Of a stretch of 64,000 nt of DNA, positions 54,206 to 63,357 are shown one piece after another. A model generated the notes under the pieces. The model saw only the letters and a list, made by a program, of their open reading frames with translations. It searched no databases and was not told the origin of the DNA. How positions within the stretch are numbered: the stretch's first letter is position 1; every line of letters begins with the position of its first letter. The translations under genes and the position numbers were made by a program. This stretch comes from Bradyrhizobium sp. NP1 (GTDB lineage: Bacteria; Pseudomonadota; Alphaproteobacteria; Rhizobiales; Xanthobacteraceae): contig NZ_CP127385.1 in NCBI RefSeq assembly GCF_030378205.1, forward strand, positions 372,001 to 436,000. The letters run 5' to 3'.

Positions 54206-54293
54206 ACAAACGCATCGCCCGGCACCGGCCGGGCGTGACGAACGGAGGCTTGCGGTCTGATCGACGGGATCGGACCGCCGGGGTGAATCAAGA

Positions 54294-55178
54294 ATGGCGT
54301 CACTGAAAGACATGCGGGTCCGCATCGCCTCCACCAAGGCGACGCAGAAGATCACCAAGGCCATGCAGATGGTCGCGGCCTCCAAGCTGCGCCGCGCGCA
54401 GAGCGCCGCGGAAGCCGCGCGCCCCTATGCGGAGAAGATGGCGGCGGTGATCTCCAATATCGCTACGGCTGCGGCGGCCTCACCCGGCGCGCCGGCGCTG
54501 CTCAGCGGCACCGGCCGCGATCAGGTGCATCTGTTCCTGGTCTGCACCGGCGAGCGCGGCCTTTCCGGCCCCTTCAACTCCTCGATCGTGCGGCTCGCGC
54601 GCGAGCGCGCGCAGGCGCTGCTTGCCGAGGGCAAGGAGGTCAAGTTCTTCTGCGTCGGCCGCAAGGGCTACGAGCAGCTCCGCCGCCAGTTCGAAAAGCA
54701 GATCGTCGAACATCTCGACCTGCGCGGCGTGCGTCAGCTGGCCTTCGGCAATGCCGAGGACATCGCCGGCAAGGTGCTCGCCCGCTTCGACGCCGGCGAG
54801 TTCGACGTCTGTACGCTGTTCTACTCGCGCTTCAGGTCCGTGATCGCGCAGGTGCCGACCGCGCAGCGGATCATTCCGCTCGTGGTGGAGGAAGCCGGCG
54901 CCGGCAACGGCAACGGTGCGTCGACTGCTTACGAATACGAGCCGGAGGAGGACGAGATCCTCACCCGCCTGTTGCCGCGCAACCTCGCGGTGCAGATCTT
55001 CCGGGCACTGCTCGAGAACAACGCCTCGTTCTACGGCGCGCAGATGACGGCGATGGACAATGCCACCCGCAACGCCGGTGAAATGATCCGCAAGCAGACG
55101 TTGATCTACAACCGCACCCGTCAGGCGATGATCACGAAGGAACTGATCGAGATCATCTCCGGCGCCGAGGCAGTCTGA
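54294..55178 (+). CDS. atpG: ATP synthase F1 gamma subunit
   Basis: Central rotor shaft. It has 294 residues. The N-terminal coiled-coil helix is [35 protein letters not shown]; the C-terminal helix is [51 protein letters not shown], both conserved. The middle Rossmann-like domain carries [21 protein letters not shown]. It follows atpA by 88 bases. The next gene, 11 bases after its stop, is ohr rather than atpD. Confidence 0.98.
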   Translation: MASLKDMRVRIASTKATQKITKAMQMVAASKLRRAQSAAEAARPYAEKMAAVISNIATAAAASPGAPALLSGTGRDQVHLFLVCTGERGLSGPFNSSIVRLARERAQALLAEGKEVKFFCVGRKGYEQLRRQFEKQIVEHLDLRGVRQLAFGNAEDIAGKVLARFDAGEFDVCTLFYSRFRSVIAQVPTAQRIIPLVVEEAGAGNGNGASTAYEYEPEEDEILTRLLPRNLAVQIFRALLENNASFYGAQMTAMDNATRNAGEMIRKQTLIYNRTRQAMITKELIEIISGAEAV

Positions 55179-55189
55179 GGGAGGACGAC

Positions 55190-55591
55190 ATGGCATACGT
55201 CACATCGGCTACCACCAAGGGCGGACGCAACGGGCGGGCGATGCTCGACAATGGCGCTCTCGCGCTGGCGATGGCGCTGCCGAAGGATCTGGGCGGCGCC
55301 GGCGATGGCCACAATCCGGAGCAGCTGTTCGCGCTCGGTTATTCCGCCTGCTTCGGCCAGGCGATCCTCGTGGTCGCCAAGAAGCACGGCATCGACGGCC
55401 AGGCGGCGAAGGTCACCACCGACGTGACGTTGAATACCGATGGCGGCTTCTCGCTCGCCGTCGAATTGAAGGTTTCGATCCCCGGCGCCGACAAGGCCAA
55501 GGTGCAGGCGGTGGTCGAGGAAGCTCACACGGTGTGCCCCTATTCGAAGGCCACCAAAGGCAACATCCCGGTCAAGCTGACCGTGGTCTAA
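55190..55591 (+). CDS. ohr: Organic hydroperoxide resistance protein (Ohr/OsmC family) inside atp operon
   Basis: Thiol peroxidase of 133 residues that reduces organic hydroperoxides. Both redox cysteines are present: Cys54 (ALGYSACFGQAIL) and Cys116 (HTVCPYSKATKGN), with the catalytic Arg region GGRNGRAML and GAGDGHNPEQLFALG. The N-terminus is MAYVTSATTKGG. It lies 11 bases after atpG and 24 bases before atpD, same strand, with Shine-Dalgarno gggagga, so it should be cotranscribed with ATP synthase. No neighbouring ohrR (MarR-type) regulator. The match to Ohr rather than YhfA-type OsmC rests on the VCPYS motif. Confidence 0.92.
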   Translation: MAYVTSATTKGGRNGRAMLDNGALALAMALPKDLGGAGDGHNPEQLFALGYSACFGQAILVVAKKHGIDGQAAKVTTDVTLNTDGGFSLAVELKVSIPGADKAKVQAVVEEAHTVCPYSKATKGNIPVKLTVV

Positions 55592-55615
55592 TTCGGATCG
55601 AAGGAGAGAGCGTAA

Positions 55616-57046
<1,431 letters not shown>

Positions 57047-57055
57047 GCATTGGCA

Positions 57056-57134
57056 TGTCGTCATTGCCGGACTTGATCCGGCAATCCATCAAAATGTCCT
57101 AGCTGATGGACCCGCGGGTCAAGCCGCGGGTGAC
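57056..57134. repeat. Dispersed palindromic repeat, family B (copy 2), between atpD and atpC
   Basis: gtcgtcattgccggacttga tccggcaatccatc ... gatggacccgcgggtcaagccgcgggtgaca. Same family as 3941-4034. It could alter the atpD:atpC mRNA ratio by forming a stable hairpin. Confidence 0.85.
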
Positions 57135-57155
57135 AGCGGAAAGAACGGAAAGTCC

Positions 57156-57563
57156 ATGGCCACCTTCCACTTCGATCTCGTCTCCCCCGAAAAGCTCGCC
57201 TTCTCCGGCGAGGTCGATCAGGTCGACATTCCCGGCGCGGAAGGGGATTTCGGCGTGCTGGCGGGGCATGCGCCCGTCATCGCGGCGATCCGGCCCGGCA
57301 TCCTGACGGTGACGGCCGGCAGCGAGCGTCAGAAGATCATCGTGCTCGGCGGGCTCGCCGAGGTTTCCGAAAAGGGCCTCACGGTGCTTGCCGACGTCGC
57401 GACCTCGATCGAGGAGCTCGACCGTGCGCGGTTTGCCGAGACGATCTCTGAGATGGAAGAGAAGCTCAAGGAGCATGAAGGCTCCGAGCTCGATAACGCC
57501 CTCGAGCGGCTGGATCACTTCAAGAGCATCCAGCAGGAGCTGACCAGCACCGCGATGCACTAG
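57156..57563 (+). CDS. atpC: ATP synthase F1 epsilon subunit
   Basis: Rotor subunit and inhibitor of ATP hydrolysis. It has 135 residues. It starts [50 protein letters not shown], the beta-sandwich domain, with [41 protein letters not shown] leading into the C-terminal helical hairpin. It closes the operon; two hairpin-forming repeats follow directly. Confidence 0.97.
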   Translation: MATFHFDLVSPEKLAFSGEVDQVDIPGAEGDFGVLAGHAPVIAAIRPGILTVTAGSERQKIIVLGGLAEVSEKGLTVLADVATSIEELDRARFAETISEMEEKLKEHEGSELDNALERLDHFKSIQQELTSTAMH

Positions 57564-57652
57564 CTGGAGCCTTACCGGTTCTGACTGAATCAGAACCGGA
57601 CCCTGGAGCGAGCTGGCCCTTCTTCGAATCGCAATCTCGCTCCATTTTTTGT
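57564..57652. repeat. Hairpin repeat cluster after atpC (family D module)
   Basis: Contains ccggttctga / tcagaaccgg (57575-57584 and 57590-57599) and, further on, ctggagcgag ... ctcgctcca. The first hairpin matches that at 50732-50754 and may serve as the atp operon terminator. Confidence 0.65.
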
Positions 57653-57732
57653 TTGAGCATGATCTCCGCGCAGGCGCGTCCCACTGGTGTCGCGACTGAA
57701 AAGCGGTGTCCACTTTTCCGGATCATGCTCCA
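57652..57732. repeat. Dispersed palindromic repeat, family E second module (copy 3)
   Basis: gagcatgatctccgcgcagg ... gtgtccacttttccggatcatgctc. The ends form a perfect gagcatgat / atcatgctc palindrome. Confidence 0.8.
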
Positions 57733-58150
57733 ATATCCTGTTTTGACGCGCTTCCTTTGTGCGAACCCGCACCTGCCCCGAATCACGTTGCAAAGCTCGC
57801 GCCCGTTGCGAGCTTTTGATTCGTCGCTGCAGCCCCGAACTCGGCGATGTCCGCGTTGAGGGTGCAATCCCCGACGGCGCATCCCGAACTTCCGTGTCAT
57901 CGCCCGCCGTCAGCCCGGTGCGTTCCTCCACCAGTACGTGACCCCGTTCTGCAAGCCTGCGGACGTCGTGTTCGGGCGCCGCCTCACGCCGGCGTTCGTC
58001 GTCAGCTCGGCTGGCGTTGCGGTCCCCCGCGCCTTGCGCCCTCCGATGGAGGGAGTATTTGCTGATATCGGCACCAAAAGAAGAGATATTCAAAAATATG
58101 GCTTGAAATATTAAAAAACTAAATGTACAGCTAAAGAAATTGAATTGGAG
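57733..58150. other. Gene-free stretch with hairpin and AT-rich promoter region
   Basis: The first 330 bases are GC-rich with no convincing gene, though a minus-strand frame stays open across it. It holds the hairpin at 57792-57817. From about 58060 composition switches to AT-rich (ttcaaaaatatggcttgaaatattaaaaaac in the 58090-58120 area), which probably contains the promoter of the DUF2089-like operon. No tRNA or known RNA was recognised. Confidence 0.5.
57792..57817 (+). terminator. Orphan terminator-like hairpin
   Basis: Perfect 9-bp stem aaagctcgc / gcgagcttt with a 7-base loop and an extra T. It lies about 230 bases after atpC with no recognised gene immediately upstream, so it may end an unrecognised small RNA or the atp transcript. 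Confidence 0.5.
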
Positions 58151-58540
58151 ATGCCCCCTTTGCCGCCGAGAAAAGCAGAAGACTGGCAAGCCCTTACCGG
58201 ACTTACCCAGGGACGATCCTTCGTTGTCGAACGGGTTCGTCTGCTGGAGTCCGGCATTGCGATCGAAGGCGCATTCGATCTGCCCCAGCTTGCTCGCCTG
58301 TCGGCGGAAGATCAGATCTTCGTGGCGGCCTTCCTGCGCAGCCACGGTTCGATCAAGGAAATGGAGACGGTGTTTGGCGTCAGCTATCCCACCGTGAAAG
58401 CGCGCCTGAACCGCATCGCAAGCGCGCTCGAATTCGTCGATCTCGATCCCAAGCCTCCGCATGCCGACGTGATCGAGCGTTTGAAGCGCGGCGAGATCAC
58501 GGCCGACGAGGCGATCAAAATTCTGGAGGGACAAAAATGA
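58151..58540 (+). CDS. DUF2089-like helix-turn-helix protein
   Basis: Protein of 129 residues. The middle (RVRLLESGIAIEGAFDLPQLARLSAEDQIFVAAFLRSHGSIKEMETVFGVSYPTVKARLNRIASAL) closely follows DUF2089, which combines a zinc ribbon with a sigma-region-4-like HTH. Here the N-terminal cysteines are absent, so the ribbon has lost its metal site. The C-terminal VIERLKRGEITADEAIKILEG resembles a SHOCT/YvlB-type helical hairpin. Start: ATG at 58151 or TTG at 58145; neither has a well-placed Shine-Dalgarno. It overlaps the next gene by 4 bases. Probably a DNA-binding or sigma-like regulator. Confidence 0.8.
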   Translation: MPPLPPRKAEDWQALTGLTQGRSFVVERVRLLESGIAIEGAFDLPQLARLSAEDQIFVAAFLRSHGSIKEMETVFGVSYPTVKARLNRIASALEFVDLDPKPPHADVIERLKRGEITADEAIKILEGQK

Positions 58541-58833
58541 TGCAGTTGCACGAACCGGCCAGCAAGCGGAGTACGGACCAGTTCGCCGTCCGGCCATTGC
58601 GAGGGGTTGCCGCGCCGAGGCGCTTTCGCCTGTGGCTGCCGCTCACGCCGCTCCTGATATTGCTGTCGCCCCTTTTGCTGCTGGCGCTCTTCGTCGCCGC
58701 CTTTCTGCCGTACCCCTTCGGGGTCAATCCAACCCACGTCGTGATCGAGGGCGTCCGCACTTTGCTGGCGCTGCACGGCACCCGTGTCGAGGTCCAAAGT
58801 CCGGACGCCCTGATCCTCATCAATATCTTTTAG
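58537..58833 (+). CDS. Small membrane protein of DUF2089-like operon
   Basis: Protein of 98 residues with no recognised family. One long hydrophobic segment, LWLPLTPLLILLSPLLLLALFVAAFLPYPFG (residues about 32-62), is preceded by a basic cytoplasmic side (RGVAAPRRFR). After it, a 35-residue segment (THVVIEGVRTLLALHGTRVEVQSPDALILINIF) ends in a hydrophobic tail. It overlaps the HTH gene (ATGA) and ends 10 bases before the SHOCT-like gene, so all three should be made together. Likely the membrane component of the system. Confidence 0.75.
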   Translation: MMQLHEPASKRSTDQFAVRPLRGVAAPRRFRLWLPLTPLLILLSPLLLLALFVAAFLPYPFGVNPTHVVIEGVRTLLALHGTRVEVQSPDALILINIF

Positions 58834-58843
58834 GAGAATGCCC

Positions 58844-59281
58844 ATGACGGAAAATCGTCGCTCCATTCTGCAGATGCTGTCCGAAAACAAGATCACGCTC
58901 GACCAAGCCGATCGTCTGATTGCGGCGCTCGATCAAGGGCACGCCGATGCCCCGCAAAGCTCGGATCCGCGCGCCGCCGGCTACGGCCGGCCGCGTTCGA
59001 AATACCTGCGCGTCGTCGTCGACACCGACGAGGATGATGGCGGCCCGACCAAGGTCAATGTCCGCGTGCCGATGCAATTGCTGCGCGCCGGCGTGAGACT
59101 CGCCAGCATCATCCCGCCGCAGGCCCGCGACAAGGTGAATGCCGCCATGGCCGAGAACGGCGTGCCTTTCGATATCAATGCGCTGAAGCCGGAAAACCTT
59201 GAGGAGTTGGTCGAGCAGCTCAACGACCTCACGGTCGATGTCGACCAGGAACGTACCAAGGTCCGGATTTTTTGCGAATAG
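58844..59281 (+). CDS. SHOCT/YvlB-like protein of DUF2089-like operon
   Basis: Protein of 145 residues. The N-terminal ENRRSILQMLSENKITLDQADRLIAALDQ is the SHOCT-like helical hairpin found at the start of YvlB/LiaX-type envelope proteins. A linker follows, then a C-terminal domain beginning KYLRVVVDTDEDDGGPTKVNVRVPMQLLRAGVRLASIIPPQARDKVNAAM and ending LVEQLNDLTVDVDQERTKVRIFCE. The phrase VNVRVPMQLLRAG is typical of that family. No signal peptide. Start ATG 58844 is chosen because aggag is 7 bases upstream; 58838 would be too close. Function unknown. Confidence 0.8.
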   Translation: MTENRRSILQMLSENKITLDQADRLIAALDQGHADAPQSSDPRAAGYGRPRSKYLRVVVDTDEDDGGPTKVNVRVPMQLLRAGVRLASIIPPQARDKVNAAMAENGVPFDINALKPENLEELVEQLNDLTVDVDQERTKVRIFCE

Positions 59282-59325
59282 ATGTGCGCGGTCCGGGCCA
59301 GCTGGCCGCAAGTCCGGTCATGACA

Positions 59326-59353
59326 ATGATCCGATTCATTCCAATCGGATCAT
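59326..59353. repeat. Palindrome after the three-gene operon
   Basis: atgatccgatt CATTCC aatcggatcat; 11-bp perfect arms, 45 bases after the stop at 59281. Possibly a terminator without T-run, or a short dispersed repeat. Confidence 0.55.
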
Positions 59354-59504
59354 GGTCAATGCTGCTCGTACATTCCGCGCCGGACTCGCCAAAATCCGAA
59401 TCGATGCAGCGTCTCCAACGGTATGACGGGCGCTGAACACGGTTGCGCCAGGCGGCATCTGGCGGCATTGTGCGCCGGCAGATCGTGGTCCGGGGCTGGC
59501 CCTC

Positions 59505-61106
59505 ATGAAGCGCAAGATCGCGGCGATTTTCGCGGCCGACATTGCCGGCTACTCGCGGCTCGTCGCCGAGGACGAAGAAGAGACGCTGCGCCGGCTCGCT
59601 GCCTATCGCGCCGTGGTCGACGATTTCATTGCGAAAGCAGGCGGGCGGATCTTCAACACCGCCGGTGACGCGGTGCTGGCCGAGTTTCCCAGCGCGGTTG
59701 AAGCCGTGCGCTGCGCGATCGACATCCAGGAAAGCCTGCGTACCCGCAACATGGCCTATCCGCCAAGCCGGCAGATGAGCTTCCGTATCGGCATCACCAT
59801 CGGCGACGTGGTCGAGCGCGACGGCGACCTGCTTGGCGACGGTGTCAACATCGCGGCGCGGCTGGAAGGGCTCGCCGAGGTCGGCGGCATCTGCGTGTCG
59901 CGCGCGGTGCACGAGCAGGTCGCCAACAAGCTGTCGGTGCACTTCGCCGATATCGGCGAGCAGGAGGTGAAGAACATCCCGACGCCGGTGCACGCCTATA
60001 TGGTCGCGATGCGGCGCGAGGACGGCAGCTACGCCGCGCCGCAGGTGAAGAAGCCGATGACGAAGGCGGCCGCCGCGGCGCCGAGCTGGGCCTGGCCGCT
60101 CGCGGTCACCGTGGTGTGCCTGGTCGCGATCGGCGTGGCGGGCTTCCTCTATTTCACCCGGCTCGAGATGACCGCGACAAAGCAGCCCGCGTCCACGGCG
60201 ACGGGGGTCGCCCAGTCGGCCACGGCCGCAGCGGTCCCTTCATCGACGCCCGCGCCCGCGCCTTCACAAGCCGCGTCGTCGCCGGGGCGATTCCCGGCGG
60301 ATAGCGTTCCCTTCGTCACCGACCGGGCCCGCCTTGTGCTCGCCAGCGACTATGCGCCGGCGGCAGATTTCAAGGCGCTGGCGCTCAACCTCAATGGCGT
60401 GACCGGTTTCGTCGCCGGGCAGAAGAGCGAGGAGGAAGCCAGGGCTGCCGCGCTCGACCAGTGCCAGAAGCGCGCCGATGCGACCCAGTCGCCGCGCCGC
60501 TGCGAGATCTACGCGGTCGGCAACACCGTGGTGTATCAGCACGGCAAGCCGCCGATGCCGCCGCAGCCCTGGATCAGACATGATGCCTCGATCGAGCGTC
60601 CCTTCGTCGGCAAGGACCTGCCGCTGGCGCGTGATCCCGGCCGCTCGCGCGTCGAAAACCTCTATCCGAATGGGCGCAAGGCGCGATCGATTGCGCTCGG
60701 CCCCGGTGGGCAATTCTTCTTCTACACCGGCGCCGACACCATCGAGGAATCGGCGCGCCGCACGCTCGAATCCTGCGGCGCGATCGCGGGCGTCGCCTGC
60801 ATGATCGTGGCGGCCGACGACATGTTCGTTGTTCCGATTCCGGCCACGATGCGCACGGTCGGCTTGTTCCACGCCGCCAACAATGGCTCGATCGTGGCCG
60901 ACGAACGCGACGAGGTCACGCGCCGGCTCGCCGAGGCATCGTCGGGCTGGACGGCGGTCGCGGTCGGCGCCGCCGGCCGCCCGGGGCTCGGCCTCAAGGC
61001 TGCCGACGAGCAGAAGGCGGTCAACGACGCGCTTGCCAATTGCGTCAAACGCGACAGCGATTGTCATGTCATCGCGATCGGCCCGTTCGCGGTCGGGCCG
61101 AACTAG
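59505..61106 (+). CDS. Class III adenylate/guanylate cyclase with C-terminal extracytoplasmic DUF4189-like region
   Basis: Protein of 533 residues. The N-terminal 170 residues are a class III cyclase domain: metal-binding Asp12 (FAADIAGYSRL) and Asp55 (NTAGDAVLAEF), and transition-state residues in GDGVNIAARLEGL. One transmembrane helix (about 195-217) and an Ala/Ser/Pro-rich linker (223-260) lead to two repeats with paired cysteines (AALDQCQKRADATQSPRRCEIYAVG; LESCGAIAGVACMIVAADD; ALANCVKRDSDCHVIAIG) resembling DUF4189-type tandem modules. It probably makes cAMP in response to an envelope signal, but the catalytic domain precedes the TM, the reverse of common sensors. Confidence 0.88.
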   Translation: MKRKIAAIFAADIAGYSRLVAEDEEETLRRLAAYRAVVDDFIAKAGGRIFNTAGDAVLAEFPSAVEAVRCAIDIQESLRTRNMAYPPSRQMSFRIGITIGDVVERDGDLLGDGVNIAARLEGLAEVGGICVSRAVHEQVANKLSVHFADIGEQEVKNIPTPVHAYMVAMRREDGSYAAPQVKKPMTKAAAAAPSWAWPLAVTVVCLVAIGVAGFLYFTRLEMTATKQPASTATGVAQSATAAAVPSSTPAPAPSQAASSPGRFPADSVPFVTDRARLVLASDYAPAADFKALALNLNGVTGFVAGQKSEEEARAAALDQCQKRADATQSPRRCEIYAVGNTVVYQHGKPPMPPQPWIRHDASIERPFVGKDLPLARDPGRSRVENLYPNGRKARSIALGPGGQFFFYTGADTIEESARRTLESCGAIAGVACMIVAADDMFVVPIPATMRTVGLFHAANNGSIVADERDEVTRRLAEASSGWTAVAVGAAGRPGLGLKAADEQKAVNDALANCVKRDSDCHVIAIGPFAVGPN

Positions 61107-61134
61107 GTCCGTTCCGTGAAAAGATGCGCCTTCT

Positions 61135-61260
61135 GACTCCCTCCCCCTGAAAGGGGGAGGGCTGGGGAGGGGGGCTTGTCGCACATGAGCGGACAAATTG
61201 ATCCCTTCCCGGTTTGCTCTCGCGAGCAAACCGACCTCCCCTTTTCAAGGGGAGGTTAAG
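61135..61260. repeat. Dispersed palindromic repeat, family F
   Basis: ctccccctgaaagggggagg gctggggagg ... ggtttgctctcgcgagcaaacc ... ctccccttttcaaggggagg. Multiple nested hairpins between convergent genes (cyclase and Nudix hydrolase). Confidence 0.75.
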
Positions 61261-61268
61261 AACATCGC

Positions 61269-61769
61269 TCACCCCGTAAACCGCGCAAATTGCTCCGCCA
61301 CCGTCCGATAGACCTTGCGGCGGAACGGCACGACCAGATCGGCGACGCGCGAAAGCTGCTCCCAGCGCCAGGCATCGAATTCCGCGGGCTGGCCGTTGCG
61401 CGGGCTGAGCGGATCGATCTCGTCGTCGCGTCCCGTGAAGCGCAGCGCGAACCATTTCTGGCGCTGGCCGCGGAATTTCGCCAGCCGATGCGAGGGTGGC
61501 CCGTCATAGGGCGGGAATTCGTAAGCGAGCCAGTCGGTCTCGCCGAGATAATCGGCCTTGCGAACGCCGGTCTCCTCCCAGAGCTCGCGGAAGGCGGCCT
61601 CGCGCAGATCCTCGCCCTCATCGACGCCGCCCTGCGGCATCTGCCATTCCAGGCCGGGCAGCACGATCTCGGGCCCGTCGTCGCGGAAGCGGTGGCCGAT
61701 CAGCACGCGGCCGTCCGCGTTGAACAGCGCGATCCCGACATTGCGACGATAAGGCTTTTCGGCAGTCAT
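61269..61769 (-). CDS. RNA pyrophosphohydrolase-like Nudix hydrolase (copy 1)
   Basis: Nudix hydrolase of 166 residues that probably removes pyrophosphate from 5' ends of mRNA or hydrolyses dinucleoside polyphosphates. The Nudix box GGVDEGEDLREAAFRELWEETGV (47-69) is complete. The RppH-specific features YRRNVGIALFNADGRVLIGHR, WQMPQGG and [15 protein letters not shown] are all present. It is related to the second copy at 62769-63278. A hypothetical gene lies between the two. Which of the pair is the main RppH is uncertain, though the other looks closer to the canonical alphaproteobacterial form. Confidence 0.9.
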   Translation of the reverse strand: MTAEKPYRRNVGIALFNADGRVLIGHRFRDDGPEIVLPGLEWQMPQGGVDEGEDLREAAFRELWEETGVRKADYLGETDWLAYEFPPYDGPPSHRLAKFRGQRQKWFALRFTGRDDEIDPLSPRNGQPAEFDAWRWEQLSRVADLVVPFRRKVYRTVAEQFARFTG

Positions 61770-61877
61770 GGCATCCGCTGAAACGAGTTTGCGCGGACAG
61801 ACTATAGAGAGCGACCTGAGCCGAGTCAGCCACGCATGTCCGGCGGATGCATGAACCTGACGGCGGGTTATGCGCGG

Positions 61878-62654
61878 CTACGCCGTGCGATTGATCTGGG
61901 TTGCCGTCGATGTCGCGAGCGCATCTGTCTGCACGAGCTGGATCGATCCGCTCGTGAAATCGATCGCGATGGTGACGGAGCCCGAATGCACGGCGGCCGC
62001 GCTCTTCGAGATCGAGCTTGCGCCCGACGTCGCGGTCACGCTCGCGGCGGCTGCATCGTTCTGCGTGAAGGTGACATATTCCACATTCCCGACCTGGGAA
62101 GACTGGGCGCTCAGGCCGGGCCGCAGACCCTGGAAGCCGGATATTTCGCTGCTCATGCCGCTACGCTTGTCGAAAAAGCTCACGCCGTTCGGCCCGTTGA
62201 TGGCCGTGCTGAAAGAACCGGTCGTGGCATTCGCCGATACTGAAATCGCGAAGCCGCCGAGGTTCACCTGCTTCGAAAAGCTCGTGGCCGGTTGCACCGG
62301 CGCGGCGTCGTCCGGTCCGCTCAGCTGCGCCTGGCTGGCGGTCAGCTTCTGGAAGGCCACGTCGACGCCGCTCGCGGCGCCGTTGCCGGTCGCCGGCTGC
62401 GCGGCGTTGCTGCCGTTGCCCTGCTCCCCTGCAACGAACGACCGTAGCCGCTCGGCCACGTCCTGATCGGCGTTGGCCCTGGCCAGAATGGCCTTCACCT
62501 TGTCGGAGAGCTGGATTTGCGGCGCGGGCCCACGGTCGGTGCCGGCCGCTGCCGACGCGGGCGGAGAGGAAGTGTCGCTCGGTGCTGGAGAGGCGGCCCG
62601 GATCAGGGCCGAAATGTCGTTGCCGTAGGACGACGCAGTTCCAATCGCGCTCAT
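61878..62654 (-). CDS. Hypothetical Ala/Ser-rich protein
   Basis: Protein of 258 residues, very rich in Ala, Ser, Gly and Thr with no cysteine. It starts MSAIGTASSYGNDISALIRA with no Sec signal. A short helical segment (IQLSDKVKAILARANADQDVAERLRSFVAG) is followed by beta-rich sequence (KQVNLGGFAISVSANATTGSFSTAINGPNGVSFF; GNVEYVTFTQNDAAAASVTATSG). The composition resembles flagellar- or type I-secreted structural proteins, but no repeat or secretion motif is clear. It separates the two RppH-like genes. Function unknown. Confidence 0.7.
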   Translation of the reverse strand: MSAIGTASSYGNDISALIRAASPAPSDTSSPPASAAAGTDRGPAPQIQLSDKVKAILARANADQDVAERLRSFVAGEQGNGSNAAQPATGNGAASGVDVAFQKLTASQAQLSGPDDAAPVQPATSFSKQVNLGGFAISVSANATTGSFSTAINGPNGVSFFDKRSGMSSEISGFQGLRPGLSAQSSQVGNVEYVTFTQNDAAAASVTATSGASSISKSAAAVHSGSVTIAIDFTSGSIQLVQTDALATSTATQINRTA

Positions 62655-62768
62655 GGCTGTCTTCCGTTCTGCCGGGTTTATGGGCGAGTCGCGCGCCGCA
62701 GAGTTTCCGCAGACAGTGTGAACAGATCGTTGCCAACGGGCGCGGATCGGCGCCCCTGCGACAATCGA

Positions 62769-63278
62769 TCACCGGGAGCCGGCGAGCCTGGAAAATTCCT
62801 TGACCACGCGCTCATAGACCGGGCGCTTGAACGGCACGATCAGCTGCGGGAGGTTCTTCATCGGCTCCCAGCGCCAGCTCACGAATTCGGCCTTGTGGCC
62901 GCCGCCACCGGGATTGGCGACGTTGATCTCGTCGTCGGCGCCGGTGAAGCGCAGCGCGAACCATTTCTGGCGCTGCCCGCGGTAGCGCCCTTTCCAGGCG
63001 CGCCCGGCCACGGTGCGCGGAATGTCATAGATCAGCCAGTCCGCGATCTCGCCGAGCTTCTCGACCGAGCGGACGCTGGTCTCCTCGTAGAGCTCGCGCT
63101 TGGCGGCCTCCCAGGTGTTCTCGCCCGGATCGACCCCGCCCTGCGGCATCTGCCAGACATGGGATTCGTCGACATGCTCGATGCCGCCGGCGCGGCGTCC
63201 GATGAAGACCAGCCCGTCCGTGTTGAGCAGCATCACGCCGACGCAGGTTCGGTAGGGCAGGTCTTCGTAGCGCGCCAT
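62769..63278 (-). CDS. rppH: RNA pyrophosphohydrolase RppH (copy 2)
   Basis: Nudix hydrolase of 169 residues that triggers mRNA decay by converting 5'-triphosphate ends to monophosphate. It starts [56 protein letters not shown], the canonical alphaproteobacterial RppH N-terminus. The Nudix box (47-69) is complete for catalytic Glu residues (RELYEETSV) but has Ser in place of the usual Gly after [15 protein letters not shown] and [31 protein letters not shown] complete the family signature. It lies next to the YibQ-like gene on the same strand. Confidence 0.95.
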   Translation of the reverse strand: MARYEDLPYRTCVGVMLLNTDGLVFIGRRAGGIEHVDESHVWQMPQGGVDPGENTWEAAKRELYEETSVRSVEKLGEIADWLIYDIPRTVAGRAWKGRYRGQRQKWFALRFTGADDEINVANPGGGGHKAEFVSWRWEPMKNLPQLIVPFKRPVYERVVKEFSRLAGSR

Positions 63279-63357
63279 TCCGTCAGTGCCTCGTGCTGGT
63301 CCGCTCCAAACCGGTCTGTCTGGGCCGCGGGCAAAAATCCCGGTAGCCGATTGATCC

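Noticed and set aside
57590..58597. 335-codon minus-strand frame across the atpC-DUF2089 gap
   Set aside because: It overlaps the DUF2089-like gene antisense, crosses repeat elements, and shows no domain. Kept only as part of the gene-free block finding.
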